NCBI GenBank assembly: GCA_946800325.1
Contig: OX326961.1
Span: forward strand, 13,080,215 to 13,144,214
DNA: 64,000 bases
Source of the DNA: Luzula sylvatica
Taxonomy: Eukaryota > Streptophyta > Magnoliopsida > Poales > Juncaceae
Direction of reading: 5' to 3'
A program made the position numbers and the translations under genes. Positions 36,955 through 47,694 of the stretch are shown here, piece by piece. The notes beneath the pieces were generated by a model that saw only the letters and a list, made by a program, of their open reading frames with translations, was not told the DNA's origin and did not search any database. Each line of letters starts with the position of its first letter. Within the stretch, counting starts at the first letter, position 1.

Positions 36955-37601
36955 TAAGGCTGCAACTTTAGCTCGTGGCTCGCTCGAGCTCGACTCGATA
37001 ATAGTTCGATAATAGCTCGCTGTTTATTAACTCGAAATTATCCGAGCCGATCCGAGCTTGCTTGAACGCTTATCGAGCCGAATTTGAGCCAGACTCAGCT
37101 CGCTCGTATTAAGCTCGAAAAGAATTTGAGTTCGATTTAAAAAATTAAATATTTTTATCATAATTAATTTATGTTGTATATATTATTATAATTAGAAAAA
37201 AAATTATAAAGAAAACCTTTATCTCCTTAATAATTCCAAATTTGGTTACAACTCAAGTCCTAAAAAGAAAAGAAAAAATTAACTAAGGGAGACAAATTAA
37301 TAATTCGAATGCCAAAATATGTTTGATTTATTATTGTTATATTTAAGATATTTTGGTATTTAGAATTTTTTTGTTTGTTCGCAATTATTTCAATCTTTTT
37401 AATTAAAATTCAAGTTGTTATTTTAATTGAGCTACTGTTTGCCGAGCGGAGCTAGCTCGAATTAGAACGAGCGCAAGTAGCTCGAATTAGAACGAGCCGA
37501 GGTTGAGCTTGATTTTTTAACTCCAACCATAATTATAAACGAGCCGAGCCAGCTCGAGTAAGTGACACAACTCGGTCGAGCTCGTCTCATTTGCAACCCT
37601 A
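36955..37601. mobile_element. TIR element with CGAGCTCGA-rich ends
   Basis: The left end TAAGGCTGCAACTTTAGCTC and right end GAGCTCGTCTCATTTGCAAC + CCTA are inverted repeats (TARGGYTGCAA). Subterminal regions are full of GAGCTCG and GAGCCGAG words. It directly abuts the last satellite monomer, so it either inserted into the array or marks where the array was cut. The flanking 8-mers do not match. Confidence 0.65.
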
Positions 37602-38229
37602 TATTGTTGTAGTAAAGTATATTTTATATAACTAATACAAGAAAAATATTCGTTCTTTTCATTTTCTAGAAACTCTGAAACTGAAAAACAAAAACCCACC
37701 GCGCAATTAGCAGGTACAACGGTAGTATAGCATTAATTTGAAAGATATGGAAAATAAATTAGTAAATTCATAAATTAGTGTATTCAATTTCAGTGTTTAA
37801 GTAATACAAATAATTAACATGTCGTGTCAGAGTTAACAGACATGTAAACATTTAACGAATCGAAAGACTATATACAAACCAACATAATAATTAGGAATTA
37901 AAAATGAAACATGCAAAAATTTGAGACCAAATTCACACCCAAGTTAAAGGAACCAAAATTAGAATTTAAATCCCGAATTCAATCAAATTCAAGATTAGAA
38001 ATCACGGATTAATAAATATCTGATTTCTAATCAATCACGGAATATATAAAACACAATATTTTAGAACATTCAAAGGCCAAGAACAAGTATATTAAGCAGG
38101 TCTAATACAAAACCACCACAATCCATAACACAAGTCTTGTTCTAACAAAAATCAAAACTTAGAATTCTAACTTTACTCATAAACACCAAAACACAATAAC
38201 GACTCGAATTAAAACTGAAACGAGGAACC
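37602..38229 (-). other. Downstream region of the P2 gene, 3' UTR in part
   Basis: AT-rich. The first part after the stop codon (38229 downward) is likely 3' UTR, but no single poly(A) signal can be chosen. No other gene is seen. Confidence 0.4.
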
Positions 38230-38854
38230 TTAATCGAAAAGACTGAATCCCATATCCTGAAAGAGTCAAAACAAAAACATATAATTAGTTTCTCAATCAT
38301 CGAAAAATCACTTGCAATTCTCAATTTGGTAATTTTTATTACTAAAATAAATATAGAACACTAAAATCTGAATTTATAGCATAGAGATTTCAAAAAGGTA
38401 CGAGCTTGTAATAAATTTGTCCATGATGCAATTTTAAAGTGTGGACTTGTTTTCACACAATCCATGCATACTGCACAGGCCCTTTTGCAAATTTAACAGA
38501 ATAAAGAAAAAAAGGGGTAAATGGGAGGAAAAAACTTACATCATCAGATTCTTCCTTCTCTTCGACCTTCTCTTCCTTCTTGGCCTCTTCGGCCGGAGCA
38601 GCACCACCACCACCACCGGACGGAGCTGCCACAGACACTGCAGCACCCCCACCACTTGGCACAGAGGCAAACTTCTCTCTTCCACAAGCAATAAGTTCAG
38701 TTATGTCTCTTCCCTTCACTTCCGACAACAGAAACTCTATCCTATCATCGTCGGCCTCGGCGGCCACTGATCCGAGGATGGCTTTGATGTCCTCAGCACT
38801 TGGACTAGGCTTCCCAGCCAAAACAGCAAGCAAATAAGCAGCAACAATCTTCAT
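38230..38854 (-). CDS. RPP2: 60S acidic ribosomal protein P2
   Basis: P2 forms part of the lateral stalk of the large ribosomal subunit, pairing with P1 on P0 and recruiting elongation GTPases. Two coding exons: 38540-38854 (start [20 protein letters not shown]) and 38230-38256 (DMGFSLFD and stop), joined across an intron with GTAAGT and CTTTCAG ends. The protein is 113 residues, the usual length. Residues 1-60 are the helical dimerisation domain, about 65-95 an Ala/Gly/Pro hinge, and the end is the acidic [16 protein letters not shown] tail whose last residues bind elongation factors. The tail is split by the intron. A further intron, 38856-38966, lies in the 5' UTR directly before the ATG. 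The start is the ATG of MKIV; an earlier in-frame TTG belongs to the intron end. No defects seen. Confidence 0.97.
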
Positions 38855-39073
38855 CCTGTTCAATAAACAGGTAAAATCGACGCATCAAATCATCGGATCA
38901 AGCACAGAAATTTCTAACGTAAACAAGAAACAGTTAATCTTCAAAAGGATATGAAGAAATGGGTACCTGAAATCGCCGGTGCTAACAGCTAGATCCGCCG
39001 AGGAGAGAGGAGAGCAAATAGAAGACGCCGCGAGTTCTGTGAAGGATTTATGTATTAAAGACGCCGCCTTTTT

Positions 39074-39234
39074 AAACCCTAATCAACTCCCCTTCATCAA
39101 TATAGACCGTCGGATTATTCATAGACGGCTAGGATCAATTACGAGAATTGGAGAATTAAATGGGCTTGATGGAAATATACATTATCAAACTGGGTACTGG
39201 GCTTATATATTGTTTTTTAACTTTTTTTTGGGCT
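39074..39234 (-). promoter_or_regulatory. Telo-box and site II motifs upstream of the P2 gene
   Basis: A telo-box AAACCCTA is at 39074-39081, and TGGGCT (site II) occurs at 39161, 39198 and 39229. This pairing is known from promoters of plant ribosomal-protein and other growth-linked genes, where site II is bound by TCP factors. Position just upstream of the non-coding first exon fits. Confidence 0.7.
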
Positions 39235-39624
39235 TGTAATTATGTTTTTTTAATTGAAAGTAAATGGAATTGACAACCCATGATTATCCAAAATAAAATG
39301 AAAAATTGCCTTCCAATTTTGTTGGGGCAGAACTTTACCTACAAATGATGCGCGCCAAAAATTTCGCGCATTTTTCTCAATTTGTGTTAGTATCCGACAA
39401 GTTAGGTCATTAATTATTTATCCAACGAAGATATATAAATATCGAATAATTGTAAAAATCGTTGGATAAATTGTTATTATGTTCAAGTTATATATTGTTC
39501 TGTTTTATATGGAACAATCAAGTCTCATAATTATCATTAAGTTTTCAATAAAAATCATAAATTTTCTCAATCCTTAGACAGTCTGTCACGCAATATTTAT
39601 TTGACTCACATAAAAAAAATCATA
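39235..39624. other. AT-rich intergenic DNA
   Basis: No feature recognised beyond a short TATCCAACGA-type inverted repeat near 39420-39470. Confidence 0.4.
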
Positions 39625-40440
39625 TCAGGTCTACGCAATTATTGCGTTTTGCAAATAAGAATAAACAATTTAACAATTTGAAATTCACACAAACTCTCCA
39701 CAAAATATATAAATTAATTCGACAATCAATCAAGGAAAATGTGACAGATGGGGATTCTTTTATAAGTAGAGTAAATTCTTTATTATAATTAATAAAGATT
39801 TCATGAAATTTGTTTATCATGATATCTGCATCATAATTAATTAGGGTCCATGAAATTGGTCCATCGTTATAAATTCACACAAAATAAATAAAATATAACA
39901 TGTTACAATTCAAACAAAATTAAAGTTTCAACACAAATAAAAAAAAAAACCTGTGCATAATACACATAAAACCGAAACATATATTTAAAATCTCATCCAT
40001 TAAATAAAAAATGTCATTTTTTTAATTAAAAAACACAATTGTAAATTATATCATAAAAAAATAACAATTTAGCCATTGTTTCACAAGATGATTATATATG
40101 GAGCCCCAACAACACCAAAATAACATTCCTGATAAGGTGGCAAGAGAGAATGAAGTAGGTTGATTAGTATTATTGATTGACTCAATTAACGATTTAATTG
40201 ATCGTTTAATTGAATTGAAACATCAATTAACATTTACTAATATTAACATATTATAAATTATTGATGTGTTAATTGAACGTGTCAATTTACATTGAATTGA
40301 ATCAATTATAAATGCTAATAAATTCACTTTGTCATCTCATATAGAATATTGTGATGAGTTTGGAGTCCAATTATATTTATCTTTCATACATGAATATAAT
40401 TTGGGTTGCAATAGAAACAAAACTTAAAAAAAAAAAACAA
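39625..40440 (-). mobile_element. Non-autonomous repeat, inverted copy of 50440-51208 (Helitron-like)
   Basis: Long stretches match 50440-51000 in reverse orientation, for example TCCATGAAATTGGTCCATCG at about 39847 and TGGAGCCCCAACAACACC at about 40099. At the low-coordinate end the minus strand reads a short palindrome ACGCAATAATTGCGT then CTGA before T, a degenerate Helitron-type end. An AATTAACG/AATTGATCG palindromic block at 40150-40340 is repeated at about 40610-40800. Confidence 0.6.
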
Positions 40441-41127
40441 GTGTCGCCATTTGAAGATATGTGATAAATTATATGTATTGATGTATGTATATCCATCCAC
40501 GCATGTATCTGTATTGATGCATGTATATCCATAACCAGTATTGATTTTCTCATCTGTTATAAAGTGGAGATTAATTATGCAGAATCACATAGCTAGACTA
40601 TTAGTTAAACATATGTTATATTGTGTTGATTAACATATTAATTGATTCAATTAACGATTTAATTGATCGTTTAATTATATTGGCACGTCAATTAATTTCT
40701 ACTAATACTAACATATTAAAATTATTAACGTGTCAACTAACATGTTAATTAATAATTAATTTGATCAATTAATAATACTAATCAATTCGTTTAATTTATT
40801 TTTTCTATCTCGTCAAAGAAGTTAGGATGAGAACGGGAGACAAGTTATATTTTTCCCGTGAATAAAAGTTAACGAGACAAGGATAATTTAGAAAAATTGT
40901 GCTAGCATGTTTCTGTTTCGCAAAATATGCACCATGATAATCAACAAGAAATTCTTTCTCGATCAATAACAGAAATCAAAGTAATTTATTAATAAACCAG
41001 AAACTAAGTTTTTACAATCTATCCTTCCCAATAAAAACATGTAAAATTAATACAACACAAACACAAATCACTAAAAAAATATAAAAACCTAATTATCCCC
41101 AACCATTTTGATTTGTACTCTAAAAAA
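40441..41127. other. Intergenic repeat block and 3' region of the CAF1 gene
   Basis: 40600-40850 is a second copy of the AATTAACGATTTAATTGATC block. 40980-41127 is the probable 3' UTR of the gene at 41128. Confidence 0.45.
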
Positions 41128-41973
41128 TCAGTTATTATGTAAGCCGAACAGAACACCTGAATACCTAACTCCCCCATCGATTCGAAAAAATTTATGTGCC
41201 ATTTTCTCGTAAACTTGCCACGTCAACAAGCTATCCGAGCCGGCTTGATGACTCATCCCTACCTCTCTCTCCACGTTCAACGCAACTGCCACTTTCTCGA
41301 GCCCTCCGTATAAATTCTCGCAATACTTCATCATGTGTTTCGTATCTAGTATGTTTTTACCGAAAAGCAAGTGAAGAACCGACGAAAAACCTTCAAATGT
41401 ATCTGGTAATCCCGTCTCAAGCAATACTTTCAGCAGGTACGCAAAGTCTGAAGAACCGTGGAACGTGATCCACGTAATGTTCTTGTTCCAAGGAGCGAGC
41501 AAACCCGAACTCCACATATGATGTCCGAAATGACGTGAATCTATTACCCAAAGGCGGTTCTGATGAAAATCAATCCCTTGGGATCGTAACAACTTGATGG
41601 ATTCTTCCGCGAACGCATCTTCAAACTCGTCGAAGTCACAAAAGTTAAATTCCCAGGTCATCGAAATCCCCTTTTCCGGGTCGGAGAGAGTGAGTCCGAG
41701 TTGAATGATTTTCAGAAGACACGCATTCTTTTTTAGAAGGGAATATCGTTCTTCTGGCGAGAGATATCGAGGGTGTGTGTTCGATTTGTAGATTACGCCT
41801 GGAAATTCGGTGTCGAGGGTTGCAAATTGGCAATGTTTAGAATATATCCGAATCATTGAGAACTCGTAATCTATGTTAAATCTCCAAACTTGACGAACTT
41901 GCATTTTCATCATTTTCCCTTTTTTGTTAAGTTTTTTGTTTTGAACTTCTTTTTTGGTATTTCCTGAGTTCAA
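41128..41973 (-). CDS. CAF1: CAF1-type poly(A) deadenylase (CCR4-NOT subunit)
   Basis: A single-exon 281-residue protein of the CAF1/POP2 family, a DEDD nuclease that shortens mRNA poly(A) tails within the CCR4-NOT complex. The catalytic set is visible: Asp54 and Glu56 in DTEFPG, Asp176 in WITFHGSSDFAYLL, and His242 and Asp247 in SHQAGSDSLLT; Asp210 in NILDTKHMMKY is the conserved downstream aspartate. Other landmarks are QLGLTLSD at 91-98, WEFNF at 107-111 and YGGLEKVAVALNVER at 222-236. The first 20 residues are Lys/Asn-rich and outside the domain; a later Met (21, 22 or 24) could be the true start, giving a protein nearer the family core. Compared with well-known members the middle segment SRHFGHHMWSSGLL departs from the usual FGELLMSSG. 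Lack of introns is normal for plant CAF1 genes. No damage seen. Confidence 0.93.
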   Translation of the reverse strand: MNSGNTKKEVQNKKLNKKGKMMKMQVRQVWRFNIDYEFSMIRIYSKHCQFATLDTEFPGVIYKSNTHPRYLSPEERYSLLKKNACLLKIIQLGLTLSDPEKGISMTWEFNFCDFDEFEDAFAEESIKLLRSQGIDFHQNRLWVIDSRHFGHHMWSSGLLAPWNKNITWITFHGSSDFAYLLKVLLETGLPDTFEGFSSVLHLLFGKNILDTKHMMKYCENLYGGLEKVAVALNVEREVGMSHQAGSDSLLTWQVYEKMAHKFFRIDGGVRYSGVLFGLHNN

Positions 41974-42490
41974 TTAACTTATAAATAGTAGTTGTGAATG
42001 TGTAGAATTAAACGAGTCGTTTCCTTATTCAACACAATAGTTCTATATTTAGATATTAAAGAAACAATCAATCAATTATTATTGTTTGTTTAAAGACAAA
42101 TAAGCCGCGTTTCAGAAACGAATGTCTTATTCAACACGATATGAATATGGAGATACGACAGTTCCAACAAAATACACGGATACAATACGTTATATATATG
42201 AATGCGTTATAATTGAACTTAGAAAGAGAGAGAGGATTAGAGATTAGTTCGAGATAGAGAGGAACCGAGGTCATATCATGTAGAGACTAGAGAGGGATAT
42301 TTTATGGCAAGGCCAAAATGGTAAATTCACTAATTTCTGTCAAAAATAACACTGTTAATTTTGTACAAATTTGATAATTGTGACGCTTAGAAAGGATAAA
42401 TATGATATTATGAGTTTGAAAGGGATATATTTGTTATTTCAATTTCTATTAGGGATATAAAAGAAATTGTCCCTATATATTATTATTATT
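41974..42490. other. Upstream region of the CAF1 gene with a TE end
   Basis: Contains the promoter side of the CAF1 gene; motifs were not resolved. At 42370-42480 lies a right end of the ATCAAATTTGTCC family (GGATAAATATGATATTATGA, AGGGATAT). Confidence 0.45.
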
Positions 42491-42733
42491 ATTAATGTTA
42501 TGTATAAATTTAACAGATTTATTTTTACCACATTTGTCCACGTCATCCTCTGAGTTTCAGCCGTCTGATCTTGAGGTAATTTTGATGCATCTATCAGAGC
42601 CGTCAATTGCTCGCCTGGACGTGTTTTTTGTACACCATCATGTTATTGTCGCTAGGTCCATGATGGACCGGGTTTTTTTACCACATCCCGTGTATAAAAT
42701 ACATACACTCCGTTTTCTCTCTCATGATTCATT

Positions 42734-42793
<60 letters not shown>

Positions 42794-43910
42794 GTGTTTG
42801 GCGTGTCTTATCTCCCGATACGAAAGGAGGCAAAATCCTAGGTTTTCGTCCAACAAAACCTACGTTTTGGAGCGATTTCGCCAAACCTTTCTCTCTCCTG
42901 GTTCATTTGTATCATTCTCTCGCGTGTGTTCTCTTCCGACCCTAGATTTTGGTCCGACAAAACCAAGGATTTTCGGGCGATTTTGCCAAATAGTGTCTTA
43001 GATCGAATACAATATACTCCTCTCTCTCTCTTTTCTGTCATTTGTGGTATCTAGAAAGAATAAGAGCAATGTGAGCTCGCGAAATCTGGCGGCCAAACCC
43101 ACGATTACAGACAGATGACCATTAAGGTTGCTTTTTCTCTCGATTTTGTCTTTGTTTGCTCATAATTATTTCGAGTTTTTCGTTCTGGCATATCTGTTTT
43201 TTTTTTTAAATATACTTTGTGTTTGTACAAATCTAGGGTCGTTGGAAAGGATCTTCTGTCATTCGTTCTGGCATATCCGTTTTTTTAATATACTTTGTGT
43301 TCGTACAAATCTAGGGTTGCTGGAAAGGATCTTCTGCCATTGTTGCCTTCTCTATTCGTAAGTGTCGCTGAATTTGATGTTTTCTCAAGGTACGGTCTCA
43401 TCTCCATTAATACTTTTTAGGACATTAACAATTCCGATTATTTCGTTCCATTTTTTCTTCATAGTTATTTCGTTTCAAATGTTTTGTTTTCGGTTTAGTT
43501 AATTTGCCTTTTCTAATGGACATGTTCCGGTTTTGCTGGCACGCCAACATTTCTTTGTCGGATTTGTGTATCGGTACAACACATGTTCTCGAAGCAATCG
43601 GCATGACGATTTCATACGTTTATCAGTCTGCAATCGATCATCGCACCGCAATTTCGGGCGGTGCTGGATTGGTTCTCTATGTTCTTCTGTCTGAACCTCC
43701 GTTGGACCGTTGCTCACCTGGACGCATTATTTGTACAACATTATGTTATTCTTGCTTAGTCTATCATGGACAGGGTTTATGATGGATATGATTTTTCTCA
43801 ACTCATACGTTTAAAATACATACAACTTGCTTTCTCTATCTTGATTCATTTCTTTCTCTCTGATGTTTGTGTTTGTTCAAATTTCCTATTGTTTGATTAT
43901 CTCAAATACA
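42491..43910. repeat. Duplicated intergenic segments around a (CT)n tract
   Basis: A (CT)n run of about 54 bases is at 42737-42790. A segment of about 67 bases starting GCTCGCCTGGACG at 42609 recurs in diverged form at 43711. A unit of about 75 bases (ATACTTTGTGTTYGTACAAA, TCTAGGGT) repeats at about 43210 and 43288. Open frames of 90-170 codons here have no recognised domain and follow the repeats. Confidence 0.6.
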
Positions 43911-44199
43911 ATGTCGATACTACTAACGAAATCTAGCAAGATAAATGTGTAGGAGATAGGTACAAAATGAAAGGATCAATCAAGAATAACAAGAATCAAA
44001 GACGTTGAAGAATCATGGATAAAATCAAGACGCACATGAATCAAGACGTTGAAGAATTGCGAAGAAGATCAAGACATAGAAGATTCCGCAAGTTGGGATA
44101 CCCACCTAATCATCAATACAATATATAGGTATTTCTAAACTTGTTTAAAAGATTAAACTCAATGAAAAAGTACTTGAATTCAATTAAAAAAGGCTGAAA

Positions 44200-45352
44200 T
44201 CAGTATGTCCGTTGCAACGGAACTCCAGTCCGTTGTAACGGAACTACTCGATTTACCTAACATTGGAAAGGACAGTATAGTCCGTTGCAACGTAATCACC
44301 AATACGTTGCAACGGAAAAGTACGTTGTAACGGAAATCTATCTCCGTTACAACGTTATTTTATTTCCAATGAGGAAGCCTGTCACAGAAGAATGTCCGTT
44401 GTAACGAACATTAATGTCCGTTGTAACGGACATCATGGCTTCACTTCAGTGCCAACTTACGCATACGTCCGTTGCAACGGATTAACCAATCCGTTGTAAC
44501 GGAGCACCTCATACCGTTGTAACGGAAAACTCTCCGTTGCAACGGGAATTAAATCCAAAGCTGAAGTGCTGTCTCAGTAGAAGGTCCGTTGTAACGGACT
44601 ACAGTCCGTGGCAACGAACTAGTTAACGCAGAGTTCCGTTGTAACGGACTTAAATTACGTTACAACGGAATGTTCAATTAATTCAAGTACGGCAGCCTTA
44701 ACGGCTAGTTTTTGAAAGTTCCGTTGCAACGGAACATATGTCCGTTGCAACGGACTAGTCAGAATAAGCAAGAGAGGGAAGGGACTATGTGTTCTATAAA
44801 TAGAATCCTTCCCTCATTCTCTCTCATCACTTCCATTATCCAAATCTAAACTTCCAAAGAGAGAAACATTGCTATATCATTGAGCTTAAACAATCTTCTA
44901 AACCATTCTTAGAGATTAGATTTCCCTCTTCCTTTCCAAATACTATTCCCAACTTGCGTGACCGATCACGTGTAGTTAGTATTTAGATATTGTAATAGGC
45001 TAGTACCAAGAGTGTAAAGCCGCCATAGATCGAGAGAAACGTGTAACTCGATCTAGGCAAAACCTTGTACGAGTGAGTTGGAATTCAATCGAACGCCGAA
45101 AAGGCACAAGGCATTCCCGGAGACGTAGGTACTCGCAATTAATTGAATCGGTCAATTAAGCGAGTAAAGGGTGAGTTAAAGCTACAAAGCAACCACCTAC
45201 CGAACTCCGTAATAAACATCGCGTGTTCGGTATCTTCTTTTCATTATTAACTTAAATTTATATTCCGCACTAAAATTAGAATTTGTATACCTAGTCGATA
45301 ATTGCCCATTAGGTTACCTATTCACCCCCCTCTAGGTTAGAATTAACCAACA
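44200..45352 (+). mobile_element. 5' LTR of the plus-strand copia element
   Basis: The end is fixed by AACCAACA at 45345-45352 followed by the primer site. The TATA box (CTATAAATAG) is at about 44796; 555 bases from there to the end match the LTR at 4923-5529. Upstream of the TATA box lies palindrome cluster IV. The left end is not resolved and may be as far left as about 43.95 kb, where GAATCAAGACGTTGAAGAA-type LTR-like sequence begins. Confidence 0.7.
44205..44756. repeat. Cluster IV of CGTT-NN-AACG palindromes in the LTR U3
   Basis: About 18 copies, mostly GTCCGTTGYAACGGAC, lie between about 590 and 40 bases upstream of the TATA box (for example 44205, 44228, 44415, 44489, 44585, 44635, 44719, 44739). 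The spacing is irregular, 20-70 bases. Some copies have one changed arm base, but CGTT and AACG are usually intact. Confidence 0.88.
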
Positions 45353-45354
45353 AT

Positions 45355-45366
45355 TGGTATCAGAGC
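45355..45366 (+). other. Primer-binding site for initiator tRNA-Met
   Basis: TGGTATCAGAGC lies two bases after the LTR end AACCAACA; it is complementary to the 3' end of initiator tRNA-Met. Confidence 0.92.
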
Positions 45367-45414
45367 AAAATACTAACCGTCTCTTTGAGTAAAATTGACA
45401 ACTTGTATACGATT

Positions 45415-47694
45415 ATGGCCAATATCACCGTTCCCAAATTGCAACTTACCTATCCCAAGGAATTGGACGGTAAAAATTGGAATGTTTGGAAACGATGCAT
45501 GTTGAATGTGTTTTCCATTCAAGGCCTAAAATCGATAGTAGAAGATGGGTTCACAATCAACTCTACTACCGATGCCGAAGGGAAAACACTTCTATCATCC
45601 GATTCAATGAATAACCAAACCTCCGACATCTATGCCCAAAATTTAATTCTCACCAACATGGTAGGATCACTCTCCGTTTTGGTAGATGGATGTGATACCT
45701 CTCATCAAATGTGGCGAGCTCTCCTAAATCGATTTGAAGGGAACAATCAAATGAAAAGGACCAATCTTATGGGACTTGAACAACAATTTGATAGTTTCCG
45801 AATGATCGAGGGCGAATCCGTAGATGATATGTACCTTCGTATGAATCATATCAAAAACGGATTCACCGCTCTTGGAGAGTCCCTAACAAACTCTCGAGTT
45901 GTAGGTAAATTGATTCGAGCAATGCCAATGAGTTGGGAGACTCTACGAGTGGCATTGGAGACGATGATGGCTACCCAAGACATGTCGCCCGAAGAATTGG
46001 TAAGTTACTTCCGAAACTTCGAAGCTCGACTCAAGCAACTCGCTCAAGAAAATGCTTCAACCTCTCGCCCAAAGGCCGTGGCTCTACCCGCCGTAGATGC
46101 GAGTGATGATGAGAGCGAAATAGCTCTTTTGGTAAGAAAATTTCGTGAATTTAGGTCACACGAAAAGCGGTTCAACGACAACCGAAAACGGCAAAACTTG
46201 AAGCCATATTGCTTCGAGTGCAACAAGAAGGGTCACACCATCGAGACGTGTTGGACTCTTCATCCCGAAATCGCCCCATGGAACAAGAAGGAGGACGAGA
46301 GCAAAGATAGAGAACGGTATGAACAACGACATGAAAGGCGACGTGAAGACAAAGGTCGCAATGAACGCCAAAAGGACAAAGGTAGAGAAGGTAAAAAGAA
46401 AAAGGCATATAAAGCTCATGTAGGGATATGGGGAAAATCGGATGCATCAAGCAACTCATCCGACTCGGAGTGTAACTCGGATCGAGAAATCGCCAACTTG
46501 GCACTAATGGCGGAAATCACTCCATCGGTGGATGATGTAGTGGAAAGAGCGATCCAAGCAATGCTCCTCCAACGAGCACCAATGCCGGAACACCATGAGC
46601 ATCACTCTCCGAGAATTGTCTCTCTCACCTCTACATCCTACACGTCACGTGACCTAGGTCATGAGGTATATCTTAACTCTTCACTAGATTTAATTATGCC
46701 CATCTCAACCTCGTATTTGTCCTCTCAAGATGATTCGACATTAGAGCTTGAATCCTTTGACGAGCTCTTGAGAGGAGTTGATGAACCTCGACAAAATGAG
46801 GGCAAACTCAAGAGCTCGACACTAGCTCTTGAGGAAAAGGTAGATTCTCTAGAGTTAGCGATTAGGTCGTATAAGGCACAATTAAAAGAATTTCAATGTT
46901 TTCCAAAATGTGAGTGTCAAGTTTTAAAAGGCGAGATATCTCACTTAAAAGTCGAACTTTTAAATTTGAAGGTTGAAAATGAATCCTTGAAGAGGACTTG
47001 TGCATCAATTGCACCAAGCTCCACCTCATTGGATGAAGTCTTAAAAGGGTCATTAGTGGGACAAAAGCCCAATGACAAATCCGGTTTAGGATTTAAGAAT
47101 GATAACGGTAATAAACCCGGTCCTTCCAAATCCAAAAATCAAAAATCAAAATGGGAGAAAAATCTAACAAATAGTCACGGAAATGCTTTCATGTACCGTG
47201 ACTATAATACGGGTAAAAGTGTGAAAAAGGAACAACATAAAAATGCTAGCTTTAACAGGACTAATCATTTCACACAACATACACCCCATAGACGTAACAA
47301 TTTGGGACGATCCGATTGCTTGTTCAAACGGGGACCAAATGGTTATTTCTATGAGGTAAATTACCACAATGACGCTACATTAGAAACAAGGGCTCCCAAA
47401 CATTACAACAACACACACAAACATTTTTCAACTAATCAATTTGCCAAAACGACCAAACCGTTAATTCAACGGAGAAGCGACACAAACCTACTCTCAAATC
47501 ATTTTGTCAAGAGTTCCGTAACCGTCAACAAACCAACAATTGCATTTTGCAACTATTGTTGTAAAGTAGGACACATATCTACCTCTTGTGATCTCCGCAA
47601 TCCTAGGCTTAACCCAAAGGTTATGTGGATGCGTAAAGATCGTCACACAATGGGTCCCTCCTCCTCAAAGGGAATCGGACCTTCTAGGACGTAA
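45415..47694 (+). CDS. Copia gag protein with two zinc knuckles
   Basis: This is a capsid-type protein of about 759 residues from the ATG at 45415, the first ATG after the primer site. An N-terminal DUF4219/UBN2-type region (YPKELDGKNWNVWKRCMLN to MSPEELVSYFRNFEARLKQL) is followed by a basic linker and a CCHC knuckle (CFECNKKGHTIETC, nt 46210-46251). A charged Lys/Arg/Glu stretch comes next. A probable coiled coil (LALEEKVDSLELAIRSYK to LKVELLNLKVENESLKRTC) covers nt about 46810-47000. A second CCHC knuckle (CNYCCKVGHISTSC) lies near nt 47549-47590. The long gag with two knuckles and a coiled coil, separated from pol by a stop, is like SIRE/Maximus-type copia elements; the lineage is inferred from remembered wording. 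The frame is intact. Confidence 0.9.
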   Translation: MANITVPKLQLTYPKELDGKNWNVWKRCMLNVFSIQGLKSIVEDGFTINSTTDAEGKTLLSSDSMNNQTSDIYAQNLILTNMVGSLSVLVDGCDTSHQMWRALLNRFEGNNQMKRTNLMGLEQQFDSFRMIEGESVDDMYLRMNHIKNGFTALGESLTNSRVVGKLIRAMPMSWETLRVALETMMATQDMSPEELVSYFRNFEARLKQLAQENASTSRPKAVALPAVDASDDESEIALLVRKFREFRSHEKRFNDNRKRQNLKPYCFECNKKGHTIETCWTLHPEIAPWNKKEDESKDRERYEQRHERRREDKGRNERQKDKGREGKKKKAYKAHVGIWGKSDASSNSSDSECNSDREIANLALMAEITPSVDDVVERAIQAMLLQRAPMPEHHEHHSPRIVSLTSTSYTSRDLGHEVYLNSSLDLIMPISTSYLSSQDDSTLELESFDELLRGVDEPRQNEGKLKSSTLALEEKVDSLELAIRSYKAQLKEFQCFPKCECQVLKGEISHLKVELLNLKVENESLKRTCASIAPSSTSLDEVLKGSLVGQKPNDKSGLGFKNDNGNKPGPSKSKNQKSKWEKNLTNSHGNAFMYRDYNTGKSVKKEQHKNASFNRTNHFTQHTPHRRNNLGRSDCLFKRGPNGYFYEVNYHNDATLETRAPKHYNNTHKHFSTNQFAKTTKPLIQRRSDTNLLSNHFVKSSVTVNKPTIAFCNYCCKVGHISTSCDLRNPRLNPKVMWMRKDRHTMGPSSSKGIGPSRT

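Noticed and set aside
43504..43782. 92-codon open frame with a Cys/His-rich start
   Set aside because: It lies in a duplicated intergenic segment and no known domain or splice context supports it.
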